DNA from: Rhodobacteraceae bacterium Alg231-30
Lineage (GTDB): Bacteria > Pseudomonadota > Alphaproteobacteria > Rhodobacterales > Rhodobacteraceae
Direction: 5' to 3'
NCBI GenBank assembly: GCA_900143615.1
Contig: FREU01000006.1
Location: 1 to 64,000, forward strand
DNA length: 64,000 nucleotides
Position 1 is the stretch's first letter; each line of letters opens with the position of its first letter. Position numbers and translations under genes: made by a program. Positions 47,381 through 57,080 of this stretch are shown piece after piece. The notes below the pieces were generated by a model, which did no database searches, was not told where the DNA came from, and saw only the letters and a list, made by a program, of their open reading frames with translations.

Positions 47381-48681
47381 CCGATTTTTTCAAAGGCATC
47401 GCGCCTGTTCAATACGAAGGCCCCGACAGCACCAATCCGATGGCCTTCCATCACTACAACCCTGACGAAGTCATTATGGGCAAACGCATGGAAGACCACC
47501 TGCGCTTTGCCGTCGCCTATTGGCATTCCTTTGCGTGGGAAGGCGGCGATCCGTTTGGTGGACAGACATTTGAGCGCCCTTGGCATCCCCAAGACCAAAT
47601 GGCCAAAGCACGCGTCAAAGCTGACGCGGCGTTTGAGATGTTTGATATTCTCGGCCAGCCTTACTTTTGCTGGCACGACGCCGACATTCGTCCCGAAGGT
47701 ACGGATTTTGCGGAAAGCCTGAAGAACTTTGAAGAGATCATCGCCTACTTTGAAGAGAAGATGAGCACCCGCAAGGTCAAGCTGTTGTGGGGCACGGCCA
47801 ATATGTTCAGCCACCGCCGCTGGATGTCGGGGGCGTCGACCAACCCTGATCCCGAAGTCTTTGCCTATTCTGCAGCGACAGTAAAAACCTGCATGGACGC
47901 CACCATGAAGCTTGGCGGCGAAAACTATGTCTTGTGGGGCGGCCGCGAAGGCTATGAAACCCTGCTCAACACCGACATGGGCCGCGAGTTGGACCATATG
48001 GGCCGCTTCCTGAACATGGTGGTCGAGTACAAACACAAGATCGGCTTCAAAGGTCAGATTTTGGTCGAACCCAAACCGCAGGAGCCGTCCAAGCATCAGT
48101 ACGACTATGATGCCGCCACCTGCTATGGCTTCCTGCAAAAATACGGTCTGGAGAATGAGGTCAAACTGAACCTTGAACAAGGCCACGCCATTCTGGCAGG
48201 CCACAGCTTTGAGCACGAGATCGCCACCGCCACCGCCTTGGGTGTGCTGGGCAGCATCGACATGAACCGCAATGACTACCAGTCCGGCTGGGACACTGAC
48301 CAGTTCCCCAACAACGTGCCCGAAGTGGCGCTGGCCTATTATCACATCCTCAAAGATGGCGGCTTCACGCAGGGTGGCACCAACTTTGACGCGAAACTGC
48401 GCCGCCAGTCGCTGGACGCAGATGATCTGATCGCAGCCCATATCGGCGGCATGGACATCTGCGCGCGTGGCCTGAAGGCTGCGGCGGCCATGCTGGAAGA
48501 CGGTGGTTTGGAAACCGCGCTAAGCGAACGTTACGCGGGCTGGGATACAGCCGAGGGCAAAGCGCTGCTTAACACGGATCTGGACACGATCTTTGACAAA
48601 GTAAATGCTGGTGGCATCGCGCCTGCGCCCAAATCCGGACGTCAGGAAATGCTGGAAAACTACGTCAACCGGTTCGTCTAA
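47377..48681 (+). CDS. xylA: xylose isomerase
   Basis: A 434-residue class II xylose isomerase. [15 protein letters not shown], the catalytic His in YFCWHDADI, the metal ligands in [17 protein letters not shown] and [20 protein letters not shown] are all present. It converts D-xylose to D-xylulose. The length is normal for class II. Confidence 0.97.
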   Translation: MTDFFKGIAPVQYEGPDSTNPMAFHHYNPDEVIMGKRMEDHLRFAVAYWHSFAWEGGDPFGGQTFERPWHPQDQMAKARVKADAAFEMFDILGQPYFCWHDADIRPEGTDFAESLKNFEEIIAYFEEKMSTRKVKLLWGTANMFSHRRWMSGASTNPDPEVFAYSAATVKTCMDATMKLGGENYVLWGGREGYETLLNTDMGRELDHMGRFLNMVVEYKHKIGFKGQILVEPKPQEPSKHQYDYDAATCYGFLQKYGLENEVKLNLEQGHAILAGHSFEHEIATATALGVLGSIDMNRNDYQSGWDTDQFPNNVPEVALAYYHILKDGGFTQGGTNFDAKLRRQSLDADDLIAAHIGGMDICARGLKAAAAMLEDGGLETALSERYAGWDTAEGKALLNTDLDTIFDKVNAGGIAPAPKSGRQEMLENYVNRFV

Positions 48682-49650
48682 GTGCACACAGATACGCCAA
48701 ATTCTCCTGAAACCATCCGGCAGATAACTCTGTCGGATGGCGGCGTTTCCGTGACCATGCTCAATCTGGGCTGCATCACCCGCAGCTGGCTCATTCCGAA
48801 CCATGACACGTCGGTGGTTCTTGGCTATGCCGACCCACGGTCTTATCTGAACAATCCCATGTATATGGGCGCCATCGTCGGGCGTGTTGCCAACCGGATT
48901 GGGGGCGCGTCTTTCTCACTTAACGGCGCGCACCACACACTTGAGGCAAATGAAGGCAACAACACCTTGCATGGCGGCCAACACGGCCTGCACACCCGAA
49001 TATGGGACATGCGAATTCACAGCCCTCAAAGCGCGATCTTCAAGCTGTCCTCGCCCCATGGCGATGAGGGTTTCCCGGGCAAAGTGGAGTTCACCATTGA
49101 AGTCACACTATCCGGCGCCACTCTGACCTATGACATGCGCGCAACCGTTGATCGCCCGACACCAATCAATCTTGCACAGCACAGCTACTACAGTCTGGGA
49201 GGCGTCCAAAACGATCACCGCCTTCACATCCCCGCGCGAGCTATTACTCAAACTGATGCGGGCAACATCCCGACGGGGCAGTATGCAGGCGTCGCAGACA
49301 CGCGCTTTGACTTTTCCTCGACGCGCCGTTTGGGCGATGCTGATCCAGCGGGCGCGGGGTATGATGCCAATTATGTGCTCAATGGGCCCACAATCTCAGC
49401 AACCAGCCCAACCGGATTGCGTCTTACAATGGAAACGGACCAACCTGGGTTGCAGTTCTATTCAGCCCGCGGCCTGTCCGAAGTCCACGCACCGCTGCCA
49501 AATCAATCCCACGGCCCATGCGCAGGGTTCTGCTTTGAACCTCAGGGCTTTCCGGATGCGCTAAATCAGCCGGATTTTCCATCGATCATTGCCACCCCTG
49601 ACACGCCGTATCGCCAACGCCTGGCCGTGACCATTCAGAAAGACACCTAG
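48682..49650 (+). CDS. aldose 1-epimerase (mutarotase)
   Basis: A 322-residue GalM-fold protein with VVLGYADPRSYLNNPMYMGAIVGRVANRIGGASF, GGQHGLHTR, LAQHSYYSLGG (catalytic His) and a C-terminal Glu in GFCFEPQGFPDALN. It interconverts sugar anomers and would supply the alpha-anomer of xylose to XylA. The start is GTG, directly after the xylA stop, with no good ribosome site; coupling is likely. Confidence 0.9.
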   Translation: MHTDTPNSPETIRQITLSDGGVSVTMLNLGCITRSWLIPNHDTSVVLGYADPRSYLNNPMYMGAIVGRVANRIGGASFSLNGAHHTLEANEGNNTLHGGQHGLHTRIWDMRIHSPQSAIFKLSSPHGDEGFPGKVEFTIEVTLSGATLTYDMRATVDRPTPINLAQHSYYSLGGVQNDHRLHIPARAITQTDAGNIPTGQYAGVADTRFDFSSTRRLGDADPAGAGYDANYVLNGPTISATSPTGLRLTMETDQPGLQFYSARGLSEVHAPLPNQSHGPCAGFCFEPQGFPDALNQPDFPSIIATPDTPYRQRLAVTIQKDT

Positions 49651-50955
49651 ATGCTGCGCACCACTGCCCTGCTTGCTCTTGGCCTGCCGATTGCGGTTCT
49701 TGCTGATCCGCTACCCTCAGCAAATGCGGTTTTCCCAGCAGCCTCTCAGGTCGAAATCGAGCTGGGCTGGCAGCTATTTTATGATCCTATCCTGTCGGGC
49801 AACAAGACCGTAAGCTGTGCAACCTGTCACCACCCGCGCCTTGGCACCGGCGACGGCCTGTCTCTTGGGCTTGGCGATGGCGGAACAGGGCTTGGGACGG
49901 ACCGCATTATCGACGCGCAAAACCCACCTGAACAACGCATTCCGCGCAATGCGCCTGCGCTTTGGAACCTCGGGGCCGTCGAATTTGACACCTTCTTCCA
50001 CGATGGCCGCCTGCAAGACGACCCATCCCGTCCCTCGGGCATCCGCACGCCATTGGGCACTGAAATGGAGATGGGATTTGATAACGCATTGGCTGCACAA
50101 GCCATGTTCCCCGTGCTCTCTGGCGATGAAATGGCAGGCCATTACTCCGAAAACGACGTGGCCCAAGCCGTGCGCCAGGGCTTTATCACTGGCGAGGGCG
50201 GTGCTTGGGACATTCTGGCGCAACGCGTGGCCGCTTTGCCCGAATACCGTGCGGGGTTTGAGACGCTAAATGGAGCAGGCAGCAACATCGCTTTTCACGA
50301 CATCGCCAACGCGATGGCCGCCTTTATCACCTTTGAATGGCGCGCGGACAACAGTCCGTTTGACGCCTATCTGCGCGACGGCGCCCCACTCTCAGACGAT
50401 GCATCTGCGGGGATGGAACTGTTTTATGGAAAAGCCAACTGCAGCAGCTGCCACGCCGGTCTATTCCAAACCGACCATGATTTTCACGCCATCGCCATGC
50501 CGCAAATCGGCCCCGGCAAAGCCGCTCGCTTTGAGCGCCACAACCGCGATGTCGGCCGTGGGCGAGTCACCGGCGCAGAGGATGATTTCTACCGCTTCCG
50601 CACGCCCAGTTTGCGCAATATCACCGAAACCGGACCTTACGGGCATGGCGGTGCCTATGCCACGTTAGAAGCCGTTGTGCGCCACCACCTAGATCCCGTG
50701 AGCGCTTTGAACGCATATGACGCGACCCAAGCGCTTTTGTCAGACGGCGATTTTACCAACGATACAACGCTGATGCAAAACGGTACCGAAGTGGCAGCAA
50801 TTGCCAAGGCCAATGAGCTTGATCCTGTTGATCTTAATGATGCAGAGGTCGCCAGCATATTGGCATTCCTCGCGGCGCTCACCGATTATGACAGTCTTAA
50901 CGGCCGCTTGGGCGTGCCAAAATCTGTGCCCTCTGGAATTCCGGTGGACCAATAG
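49651..50955 (+). CDS. di-haem cytochrome c peroxidase / MauG family protein
   Basis: A 434-residue exported protein. A signal peptide (residues 1-18, ending AVLADP) precedes two haem c sites, CATCH (56-60) and CSSCH (264-268). RIPRNAPALWNLGAVEFDTFFHDGRL and RFRTPSLRNITETGPYGHGG fit the CCP/MauG superfamily. It reduces hydrogen peroxide in the periplasm or, as in MauG, oxidises a partner protein. The ATG follows the mutarotase stop directly, so it is co-transcribed with xylose genes, which is unusual. Confidence 0.88.
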   Translation: MLRTTALLALGLPIAVLADPLPSANAVFPAASQVEIELGWQLFYDPILSGNKTVSCATCHHPRLGTGDGLSLGLGDGGTGLGTDRIIDAQNPPEQRIPRNAPALWNLGAVEFDTFFHDGRLQDDPSRPSGIRTPLGTEMEMGFDNALAAQAMFPVLSGDEMAGHYSENDVAQAVRQGFITGEGGAWDILAQRVAALPEYRAGFETLNGAGSNIAFHDIANAMAAFITFEWRADNSPFDAYLRDGAPLSDDASAGMELFYGKANCSSCHAGLFQTDHDFHAIAMPQIGPGKAARFERHNRDVGRGRVTGAEDDFYRFRTPSLRNITETGPYGHGGAYATLEAVVRHHLDPVSALNAYDATQALLSDGDFTNDTTLMQNGTEVAAIAKANELDPVDLNDAEVASILAFLAALTDYDSLNGRLGVPKSVPSGIPVDQ

Positions 50956-50984
50956 CCCAGCTCTATCGCCGCTTGCGCGAGCGC

Positions 50985-52511
50985 CTAATTGGCGACAACC
51001 CTCTCTATCGTCCAAGCTCGATCAACACCCATGTCAATCACATCACTTACTTCGCCATCTGGCCAGATCACCCGCACCTGCGCAGCCTCTGCCGCGCCAA
51101 GACCAAAATGTTCGCGCCCCGCCGCGCCCCCAGCTTGACCACCGCCCACCGTAATCTCCCGTGAATAGGTCCGGCCTTCAACGGCCACCTCGATCCATGC
51201 CCCGATCGCGTCGGGATTTGCACCGTCCTGCGCTAGCTTCAGGGACAGCCAATGCCCTGTGTCCGTGCTGGTATTCCGATAGACTTCTATCGCCACGCGA
51301 CGGTTCACGACCACCAAATCCAACAGCCCATTGTTGTTCAAATCCACCAAGGCGGCGCCCCGTGCACGCGCCATTGTCGCAATTCCGGCAATATCACCTT
51401 GCTCTGAAAAGCGACCATCGCTTTGTTGAATCAACAGGTTATTGGGGTCATCCATCGCCGCGTCTGGCATCTGTTCCACGTTGCCTTTGGCAATAAACAC
51501 ATCATCCAGACCGTCATTGGTCACATCACCAAACGCGATGTGCCACCCTGTCGACGGCCGCCCGTCGCCCCCGACATAGGGCCGATGCGCCGAGGTGCCT
51601 TGCTCATAGGGCACATCTTCAAATTCAGGCGCAACATCTGACACCAAACGCATCATCCGTTGATCCCCCATGGAGGACAGGAACACCTCATTTATTCCGT
51701 CAAAATCCAAATCACGGGACGCGATCCCCATGCCCCACAGCATATGCGTGTTCCAACCATCAGCCTCCCCCATCAGGCGCGGCACATCTTCCATCGCCCA
51801 CATCTGCTCAGCCCCGCCTTTGACATAATAATGCCGGTCATTGCTGATCCGCAGATCCGCCCGACCTTTGCGCCCCCAATCGGAAAACAGCATCGACAAA
51901 GGACAATATCCTGGCGACAGCGTGCTCTGCACATAACCCGCGCCATCGGGGCGAAACAGATGGTTTTCGTCACAGGCCTCAAATGGACCATCAGGATCGT
52001 CGCGATCGACATAATTACCAAAGGCTAGCGTCGGCAAACTCGCCCCGGTTTCCCATGTGGCCGAAAATGCGGTTGTCCAACTCTCACCACCGTCAAATCC
52101 AGGCAGGTCCATCTCGCGAAACTGACAGTCCGCGCCGCCTTGGTAAATTTTGTTTTCCCCGACGCGAAGGACTACCAAATCCATAAAACCGTCGCTGTTG
52201 ATGTCCAAAGGATAGGCACCGATCACGCCAGTCACCGCCAAAATATCCGGCGTTTGCGCAATGAACTTCACCGGGCCATCAGTCTCGGAGAAATTGCGCA
52301 TCAACTGCGCAGGGTTTTCGCCACCTGCCACAAAAAGCTCGGGCAATTCATCGCCGTCGCAATCAAACACCGCGACACCACCGCCAACAAAATGTTCCCA
52401 GCCGCCGTCATAGACATGCGCGGGCGCTTTCGCAGGCACAAACCGCGCCTGATCTGCCATTCCCATTGATGATGCGCCAATGCCTGTGATTACTACCAGT
52501 TTAGCCCACAT
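50985..52511 (-). CDS. secreted FG-GAP/VCBS repeat protein with ASPIC/UnbV domain
   Basis: A 508-residue protein. A signal peptide (about residues 1-20, MWAKLVVITGIGASSMGMA) is followed by calcium-binding beta-propeller repeats (VAVFDCDGDELPELFVAGG, PLDINSDGFMDLVVLRVG, RDLDFDGINEVFLSS, DVTNDGLDDVFIA, VDLNNNGLLDLVVV). The last 90 residues form an ASPIC/UnbV domain (GAWIEVAVEGRTYSREITVGGGQAGG, VRVIWPDGEVSDV). The role is unknown; CRTAC1-like proteins bind partners outside the cell. Its start overlaps the xylR 3' end by 11 bases. It is convergent with the peroxidase gene. Confidence 0.85.
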   Translation of the reverse strand: MWAKLVVITGIGASSMGMADQARFVPAKAPAHVYDGGWEHFVGGGVAVFDCDGDELPELFVAGGENPAQLMRNFSETDGPVKFIAQTPDILAVTGVIGAYPLDINSDGFMDLVVLRVGENKIYQGGADCQFREMDLPGFDGGESWTTAFSATWETGASLPTLAFGNYVDRDDPDGPFEACDENHLFRPDGAGYVQSTLSPGYCPLSMLFSDWGRKGRADLRISNDRHYYVKGGAEQMWAMEDVPRLMGEADGWNTHMLWGMGIASRDLDFDGINEVFLSSMGDQRMMRLVSDVAPEFEDVPYEQGTSAHRPYVGGDGRPSTGWHIAFGDVTNDGLDDVFIAKGNVEQMPDAAMDDPNNLLIQQSDGRFSEQGDIAGIATMARARGAALVDLNNNGLLDLVVVNRRVAIEVYRNTSTDTGHWLSLKLAQDGANPDAIGAWIEVAVEGRTYSREITVGGGQAGGAAGREHFGLGAAEAAQVRVIWPDGEVSDVIDMGVDRAWTIERVVAN

Positions 52512-53694
52512 GGTCTGCCATCCCCTGCAAGGCCAACTCAGAAACGTTTTCAAGTGCATAGGCCGCTGCCCCGCGCGCCCACATCAGGTTGCCCCACTTG
52601 TGGATCACCACTTCAGGGGGAGCTTTATCAATTTGCACAATCGATTTGCGCATCGTTTGAATAACATCTTCCGCATAGAGGTGGCTAAACTGCATCTGCT
52701 CTCCGGCCAGAATGATCAGCTCGGGATCAAAGATATTCACGATATTAGCCAGACCCATCGCGAACATGCGTCCGGCCCGCTCGACAATCGAGGCCGCCGC
52801 CGCATCCCCGGTCTTGGCAGCCTCGAGCACTTCGTCGACCTGGCGGTCAGCCCGTGCGCCACCTGCGATCATCGCCTCGCGCAGCAAGGCATAATCCGCC
52901 ACATAAGCCTCAAGGCAGCCGCGCTGCCCACAGCGGCATAGCGCCCCCTCAAGCTGCACCTTGGTGTGACCAAATTCCGCACCGCACCCGCGTGTGCCGC
53001 GATAGATTTCGTCGCCAATGACGATGCCCATCCCCACACCGCTTTCAATGGTCACCACGATAAAGTCGCTATGCCCCTGCCCTAAACCAAAGCTCTTTTC
53101 AGCCATCGCGACGAGGTTGGCGTCATTGTCCAAAAAAACGGGAATTGCCAAGGTATCCTGCAGAACATCGCGAAACTGGACATTGCGCTTGGTGAGCGAC
53201 GGCGACCAATGCACAAAACCTTCGCTGGCGTCGACAATCCCCGCAATGCCCACGCCAAGGCCTGACACATCCTTCAGGTTTTTCCCGATCTTCGCAGCCA
53301 ATTGGGAAACCAAACCTGCCAATACCTGTGCCAGCTCTTCAGCTTCAAACACCGGTTTCTCAAGCTCGGCTTCCAAATTTGCTAACTGGGTCCCCTCAAA
53401 ATCCAATAGCTCAAGCGAGATCGTCCGGTTGGAGATTTTGGCCCCGGCAATAAGACGGGCTGCCCCGCAAATCTTGAGGTCAACTTTGGGCCGTCCACGA
53501 CGCGCGTCTTTGTCTGGTGTCTCGCTCGTGACCTCTTCTATGAGCCCTTCCCGCAGTAATTCTGCGGTGATGGTTGTGACCGTTGCGCGACTGATTCCCG
53601 TGTTCTCAGAAAGGTTGATACGGGGGATTCGCCCATGCTTGCGAATCTCTGACAGCAAAACACGGCGGCCGATTTCTCTTTGACTCTCAGACAT
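52501..53694 (-). CDS. xylR: ROK family transcriptional repressor (XylR)
   Basis: A 397-residue ROK regulator: N-terminal winged helix (RINLSENTGISRATVTTITAELLREGLIEE) and a sugar-kinase-like domain with FLDNDANLVAMAEK and the zinc motif CRCGQRGCLEAY. The ATP loop typical of true kinases is changed, fitting a repressor. It is divergent from xylF and surrounded by xylose genes, so D-xylose is the likely effector. The start at 53694 follows a purine-rich stretch. Confidence 0.88.
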   Translation of the reverse strand: MSESQREIGRRVLLSEIRKHGRIPRINLSENTGISRATVTTITAELLREGLIEEVTSETPDKDARRGRPKVDLKICGAARLIAGAKISNRTISLELLDFEGTQLANLEAELEKPVFEAEELAQVLAGLVSQLAAKIGKNLKDVSGLGVGIAGIVDASEGFVHWSPSLTKRNVQFRDVLQDTLAIPVFLDNDANLVAMAEKSFGLGQGHSDFIVVTIESGVGMGIVIGDEIYRGTRGCGAEFGHTKVQLEGALCRCGQRGCLEAYVADYALLREAMIAGGARADRQVDEVLEAAKTGDAAAASIVERAGRMFAMGLANIVNIFDPELIILAGEQMQFSHLYAEDVIQTMRKSIVQIDKAPPEVVIHKWGNLMWARGAAAYALENVSELALQGMADHVG

Positions 53695-53804
53695 CCTCTT
53701 CCCTTTCCGCCCCCAAATTTCTTTGCCTTGCCATATGCTTGCAAAGAGCAACACACCCTTACTTAGAGCCTCTTTTTGAGCTTTTTTACAAGATTAGCTT
53801 ATTT

Positions 53805-53821
53805 AATTTGATTTACAAATT
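53805..53821. promoter_or_regulatory. probable XylR operator between xylR and xylF
   Basis: AATTTG-ATTTA-CAAATT is a perfect six-base inverted repeat with a five-base centre in the 206-base divergent gap, about 80 bases upstream of xylF. ROK repressors bind such AT-rich sites. Confidence 0.5.
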
Positions 53822-53900
53822 TATTCGGCTAACATTGAGGCAGTCCTAAGCTTGTCCTGTCAAACGCGACGAGTCCAAGGACGCTTATTGGGAGGAAATT

Positions 53901-54929
53901 ATGAAACTATTCGCATCCGCGACGGCCATTGTAGCCGGCGCATTCTTTGCCACCACTGCAATTGCCGACGATCTTGTTGTTGGCGTAAGCTGGTCCAACT
54001 TTCAGGAAGAGCGTTGGAAAACCGACGAAGCAGCGATCAAGGCAGCCCTTGACGCCGCTGGCGCGACCTACATCTCTGCCGACGCGCAGAGCTCTTCATC
54101 CAAGCAACTTTCAGACGTTGAAAGCCTGATCGCTCAAGGTGCTGACGCGCTGATCATTCTGGCACAAGACGCCCAAGCCATTGGCCCAGCTGTTCAAGCT
54201 GCCGCCGACGAAGGTGTTGCGGTTGTTGGTTATGACCGTCTGATCGAAGACCCACGTGCGTTCTACCTGACGTTTGACAACGTCGAAGTTGGCCGCATGC
54301 AGGCGCGCGCTGTTTTTGAAGCGATGCCCAAAGGTCGCTATGTCATGATCAAAGGCTCGCCGACTGATCCAAACGCAGACTTCCTGCGTGGTGGTCAGCA
54401 GGAAATCCTTCAGGCGGCAATCGACGCCGGTGACATCACCATCGTTGACGAAGCTTATACCGACGGCTGGCTCCCCGCCAACGCCCAGCGCAACATGGAG
54501 CAAATCCTGACAGCTGCTGACAACGGTGTTGATGCGGTAGTCGCATCCAACGACGGCACCGCCGGTGGTGTTGTTGCTGCGCTGACAGCGCAAGGCATGG
54601 AAGGTATTCCAGTTTCAGGTCAGGACGGCGATCACGCTGCTCTGAACCGTGTTGCCAAAGGTCATCAGACCGTGTCCGTCTGGAAAGACGCACGTGAGTT
54701 GGGCAAAGCTGCTGGCGAAATCGCCGTGGCTCTGGCCGGAGGTGCCATGATGGACAAAGTCGACGGCGCACAAAGCTGGACGTCTCCTGCAGGCACCGAC
54801 ATGACTGCTGTTTTCCTTGCACCAGTCCCAGTGACCAAAGACAACCTGTCGGCTGTGGTTGACGCTGGCTGGATTACAAAAGACGCGCTCTGCCAGGGCG
54901 TTTCAGGCGGCCCTGCCCCCTGTAACTAA
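53901..54929 (+). CDS. xylF: D-xylose ABC transporter substrate-binding protein
   Basis: A 342-residue periplasmic binding protein. A signal peptide (about 1-22, ending TAIA) precedes DLVVGVSWSNFQEERWKTDEAAI, then VGYDRLIEDP, FDNVEVGRMQARAVFEAMPKGRYVMIKGSP and SGQDGDHAALNRVAKGHQTVSVWKDARELG, typical of XylF. GGGAGGAAATT precedes the ATG. A stem-loop follows the stop. Confidence 0.95.
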   Translation: MKLFASATAIVAGAFFATTAIADDLVVGVSWSNFQEERWKTDEAAIKAALDAAGATYISADAQSSSSKQLSDVESLIAQGADALIILAQDAQAIGPAVQAAADEGVAVVGYDRLIEDPRAFYLTFDNVEVGRMQARAVFEAMPKGRYVMIKGSPTDPNADFLRGGQQEILQAAIDAGDITIVDEAYTDGWLPANAQRNMEQILTAADNGVDAVVASNDGTAGGVVAALTAQGMEGIPVSGQDGDHAALNRVAKGHQTVSVWKDARELGKAAGEIAVALAGGAMMDKVDGAQSWTSPAGTDMTAVFLAPVPVTKDNLSAVVDAGWITKDALCQGVSGGPAPCN

Positions 54930-54945
54930 GTTCCCCAAGACAATT

Positions 54946-54975
54946 GCGCTGTCCCGATATACATTGGGACAGCGC
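54946..54975 (+). terminator. stem-loop between xylF and xylH
   Basis: GCGCTGTCCC and GGGACAGCGC form ten perfect pairs with a ten-base loop, 16 bases past xylF. No T-run follows, so it may stabilise the xylF message or cause partial termination, giving more binding protein than permease, as in other sugar ABC operons. Confidence 0.65.
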
Positions 54976-54997
54976 CCTATAGAACAGAGCCCCCCAC

Positions 54998-56296
54998 ATG
55001 TCCCATACTGACACAAGCGATCTTGCCAACAGCAAGAAGCGCAGCTTTATCCATACGCTGGAACTGGACCTTCGCCTGCTCGGCATGATCGGCGCCTTTG
55101 TAATTCTTTGCATCGGTTTTGACCTCGCCACTGGCGGACGCTTCCTCACACCGCGCAACATCTTTAACCTGACGATCCAGACCGTATCGGTCGCCATCAT
55201 GGCCACAGGCATGGTGTTTGTGATTGTCACACGCCACATCGACCTCTCGGTCGGCGCATTGCTCGCCACCTGCTCTGCCGTAATGGCGATGACGCAAACC
55301 CAATTTCTGCCCCATGTTTTGGGTCTTGGCTTTGACCACTGGGCCACGCCTTGGGTAACGATCGCACTGGGCATCAGCGTCGGCACGTTGATTGGCGCCT
55401 TCCACGGCTACCTTGTTGGCTATCTTGCCATTCCGGCCTTCATCGTCACCCTTGGTGGCCTGTTGGTGTGGCGCAACGTCGGCTGGTATCTCACCAGCGG
55501 CAAAACCATCGGCCCATTGGATGAAACATTCCAGAAATTCGGCGGCATCAATGGCACCCTTGGCGCCACGGCCAGCTGGGTTGTCGGACTGCTTGCCGTC
55601 GCCGCAGCGCTCTATGGCCTCTACGCCTCGCGCAATAACAAGAAACGCCACGGATTTACCGTCAAACCCATGTGGGCCGAAGGCGTGTTGGCTGGCATCA
55701 TTTCGGTCGCGATCCTTGGCTTTGTCGGCATTCTGAACGCCTACCATGTGCCAGAGCGCAAACTACAACGCCTGTTTGAAGCGCGCGGAGAAGTTATGCC
55801 CGAAGGGTTCACACAGTCGTATGGCATCCCAATCTCGGTGCTTTTGCTGATCGGTATCGCTGTTGCGATGACCATTCTGGCCCGTCGCACACGTCTTGGA
55901 CGCTATATCTTTGCAACTGGCGGCAATCCTGACGCGGCTGAGCTCTCAGGTATCAACACACGCCTTCTCACGGTCAAGATCTTTGCCATGATGGGCGCGC
56001 TTTGTGCGATCTCGGCAGTGGTGGCCTCGGCCCGCCTAACCAACCACTCCAACGACATTGGTACATTGGACGAGCTGCGCGTGATTGCGGCCGCGGTGAT
56101 TGGCGGCACGGCTCTTGCAGGAGGCGTTGGCACGATCCACGGGGCTATTCTTGGCGCGTTGATCATGCAGTCGCTACAGTCCGGCATGGCCATGGTTGGC
56201 GTCGACGCGCCACTGCAAAACATCGTTGTGGGTGCTGTTCTGGTCTTGGCCGTTCTCATCGACATCATCTACCGCAAGCGGACAGGAGAAGCATGA
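54998..56296 (+). CDS. xylH: D-xylose ABC transporter permease
   Basis: A 432-residue membrane protein with about ten helices, of the XylH/RbsC class. [36 protein letters not shown] and [35 protein letters not shown] are the family signatures. It forms the inner membrane channel. Its stop overlaps the xylG start. Confidence 0.95.
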   Translation: MSHTDTSDLANSKKRSFIHTLELDLRLLGMIGAFVILCIGFDLATGGRFLTPRNIFNLTIQTVSVAIMATGMVFVIVTRHIDLSVGALLATCSAVMAMTQTQFLPHVLGLGFDHWATPWVTIALGISVGTLIGAFHGYLVGYLAIPAFIVTLGGLLVWRNVGWYLTSGKTIGPLDETFQKFGGINGTLGATASWVVGLLAVAAALYGLYASRNNKKRHGFTVKPMWAEGVLAGIISVAILGFVGILNAYHVPERKLQRLFEARGEVMPEGFTQSYGIPISVLLLIGIAVAMTILARRTRLGRYIFATGGNPDAAELSGINTRLLTVKIFAMMGALCAISAVVASARLTNHSNDIGTLDELRVIAAAVIGGTALAGGVGTIHGAILGALIMQSLQSGMAMVGVDAPLQNIVVGAVLVLAVLIDIIYRKRTGEA

Positions 56297-57054
56297 TGAC
56301 AACCCCTCTTGTTGAAATGAAGAATATCCGGATCTCCTTTGGCGGGGTCCATGCGGTGGACGACGTCAGCGTTGATCTGCACCCCGGCGAAGTTGTTGGC
56401 CTTTTGGGTCACAACGGCGCTGGCAAATCGACCCTGATCAAGATCCTGTCCGGCGCCTATGGCATGGACTCTGGTGAAATCTGGATCAATGGCGAGAAAG
56501 CCGAGATCGAGAACCCGCGTGATGCGCGTGCGCTCAACATCGAGACAATCTATCAGACGCTTGCTCTGGCAGATAACCTTGATGCGGCTTCAAATCTCTT
56601 TTTGGGCCGCGAGCTGGTCACGCCATTCGGTCTGGTGGATGACGACGCCATGGAGGCCGAGTGCCGCAAGATCATGGGCAAACTCAACCCAAACTTTGCC
56701 AAGTTCAATGAGCCTGTTTCAGCTCTCTCCGGTGGGCAACGTCAATCTGTGGCGATTGCGCGTGCTGTCTACTTTGATGCGCGTATCCTGATCATGGACG
56801 AACCGACAGCCGCCTTGGGGCCACATGAGACCCAGATGGTGTCCGAGCTGATCCAACAGCTTAAGGCACAGGGCATCGGGATCTTCCTCATCAGCCACGA
56901 TATCCATGATGTTTTGGAACTTTGTGACCGTGCCAGCGTGATGAAGAACGGAAAACTCGTCGGAACTGTTGACGTCAAAGACGTAACCGACGATGACCTT
57001 CTCGGCATGATCATTTTGGGCAAGAAACCCGAAGGTGTGAACGTTCAGGACTGA
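56293..57054 (+). CDS. xylG: D-xylose ABC transporter ATP-binding protein (single domain)
   Basis: A 253-residue ATPase with intact Walker A (GHNGAGKST), signature [14 protein letters not shown], Walker [13 protein letters not shown] and switch His (LISHDIHDV). E. coli XylG has two fused ATPase domains of about 510 residues; this has one, so it must dimerise. CAGGAGAAGC precedes the ATG, which overlaps the xylH stop. Confidence 0.94.
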   Translation: MMTTPLVEMKNIRISFGGVHAVDDVSVDLHPGEVVGLLGHNGAGKSTLIKILSGAYGMDSGEIWINGEKAEIENPRDARALNIETIYQTLALADNLDAASNLFLGRELVTPFGLVDDDAMEAECRKIMGKLNPNFAKFNEPVSALSGGQRQSVAIARAVYFDARILIMDEPTAALGPHETQMVSELIQQLKAQGIGIFLISHDIHDVLELCDRASVMKNGKLVGTVDVKDVTDDDLLGMIILGKKPEGVNVQD

Positions 57055-57080
57055 CACTAAAAAAAGAGAGATGCAGGCGC

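Noticed and set aside
47350..48441. 363-residue minus-strand frame
   Set aside because: Antisense to xylA; length arises from GC-biased codon use on the other strand.
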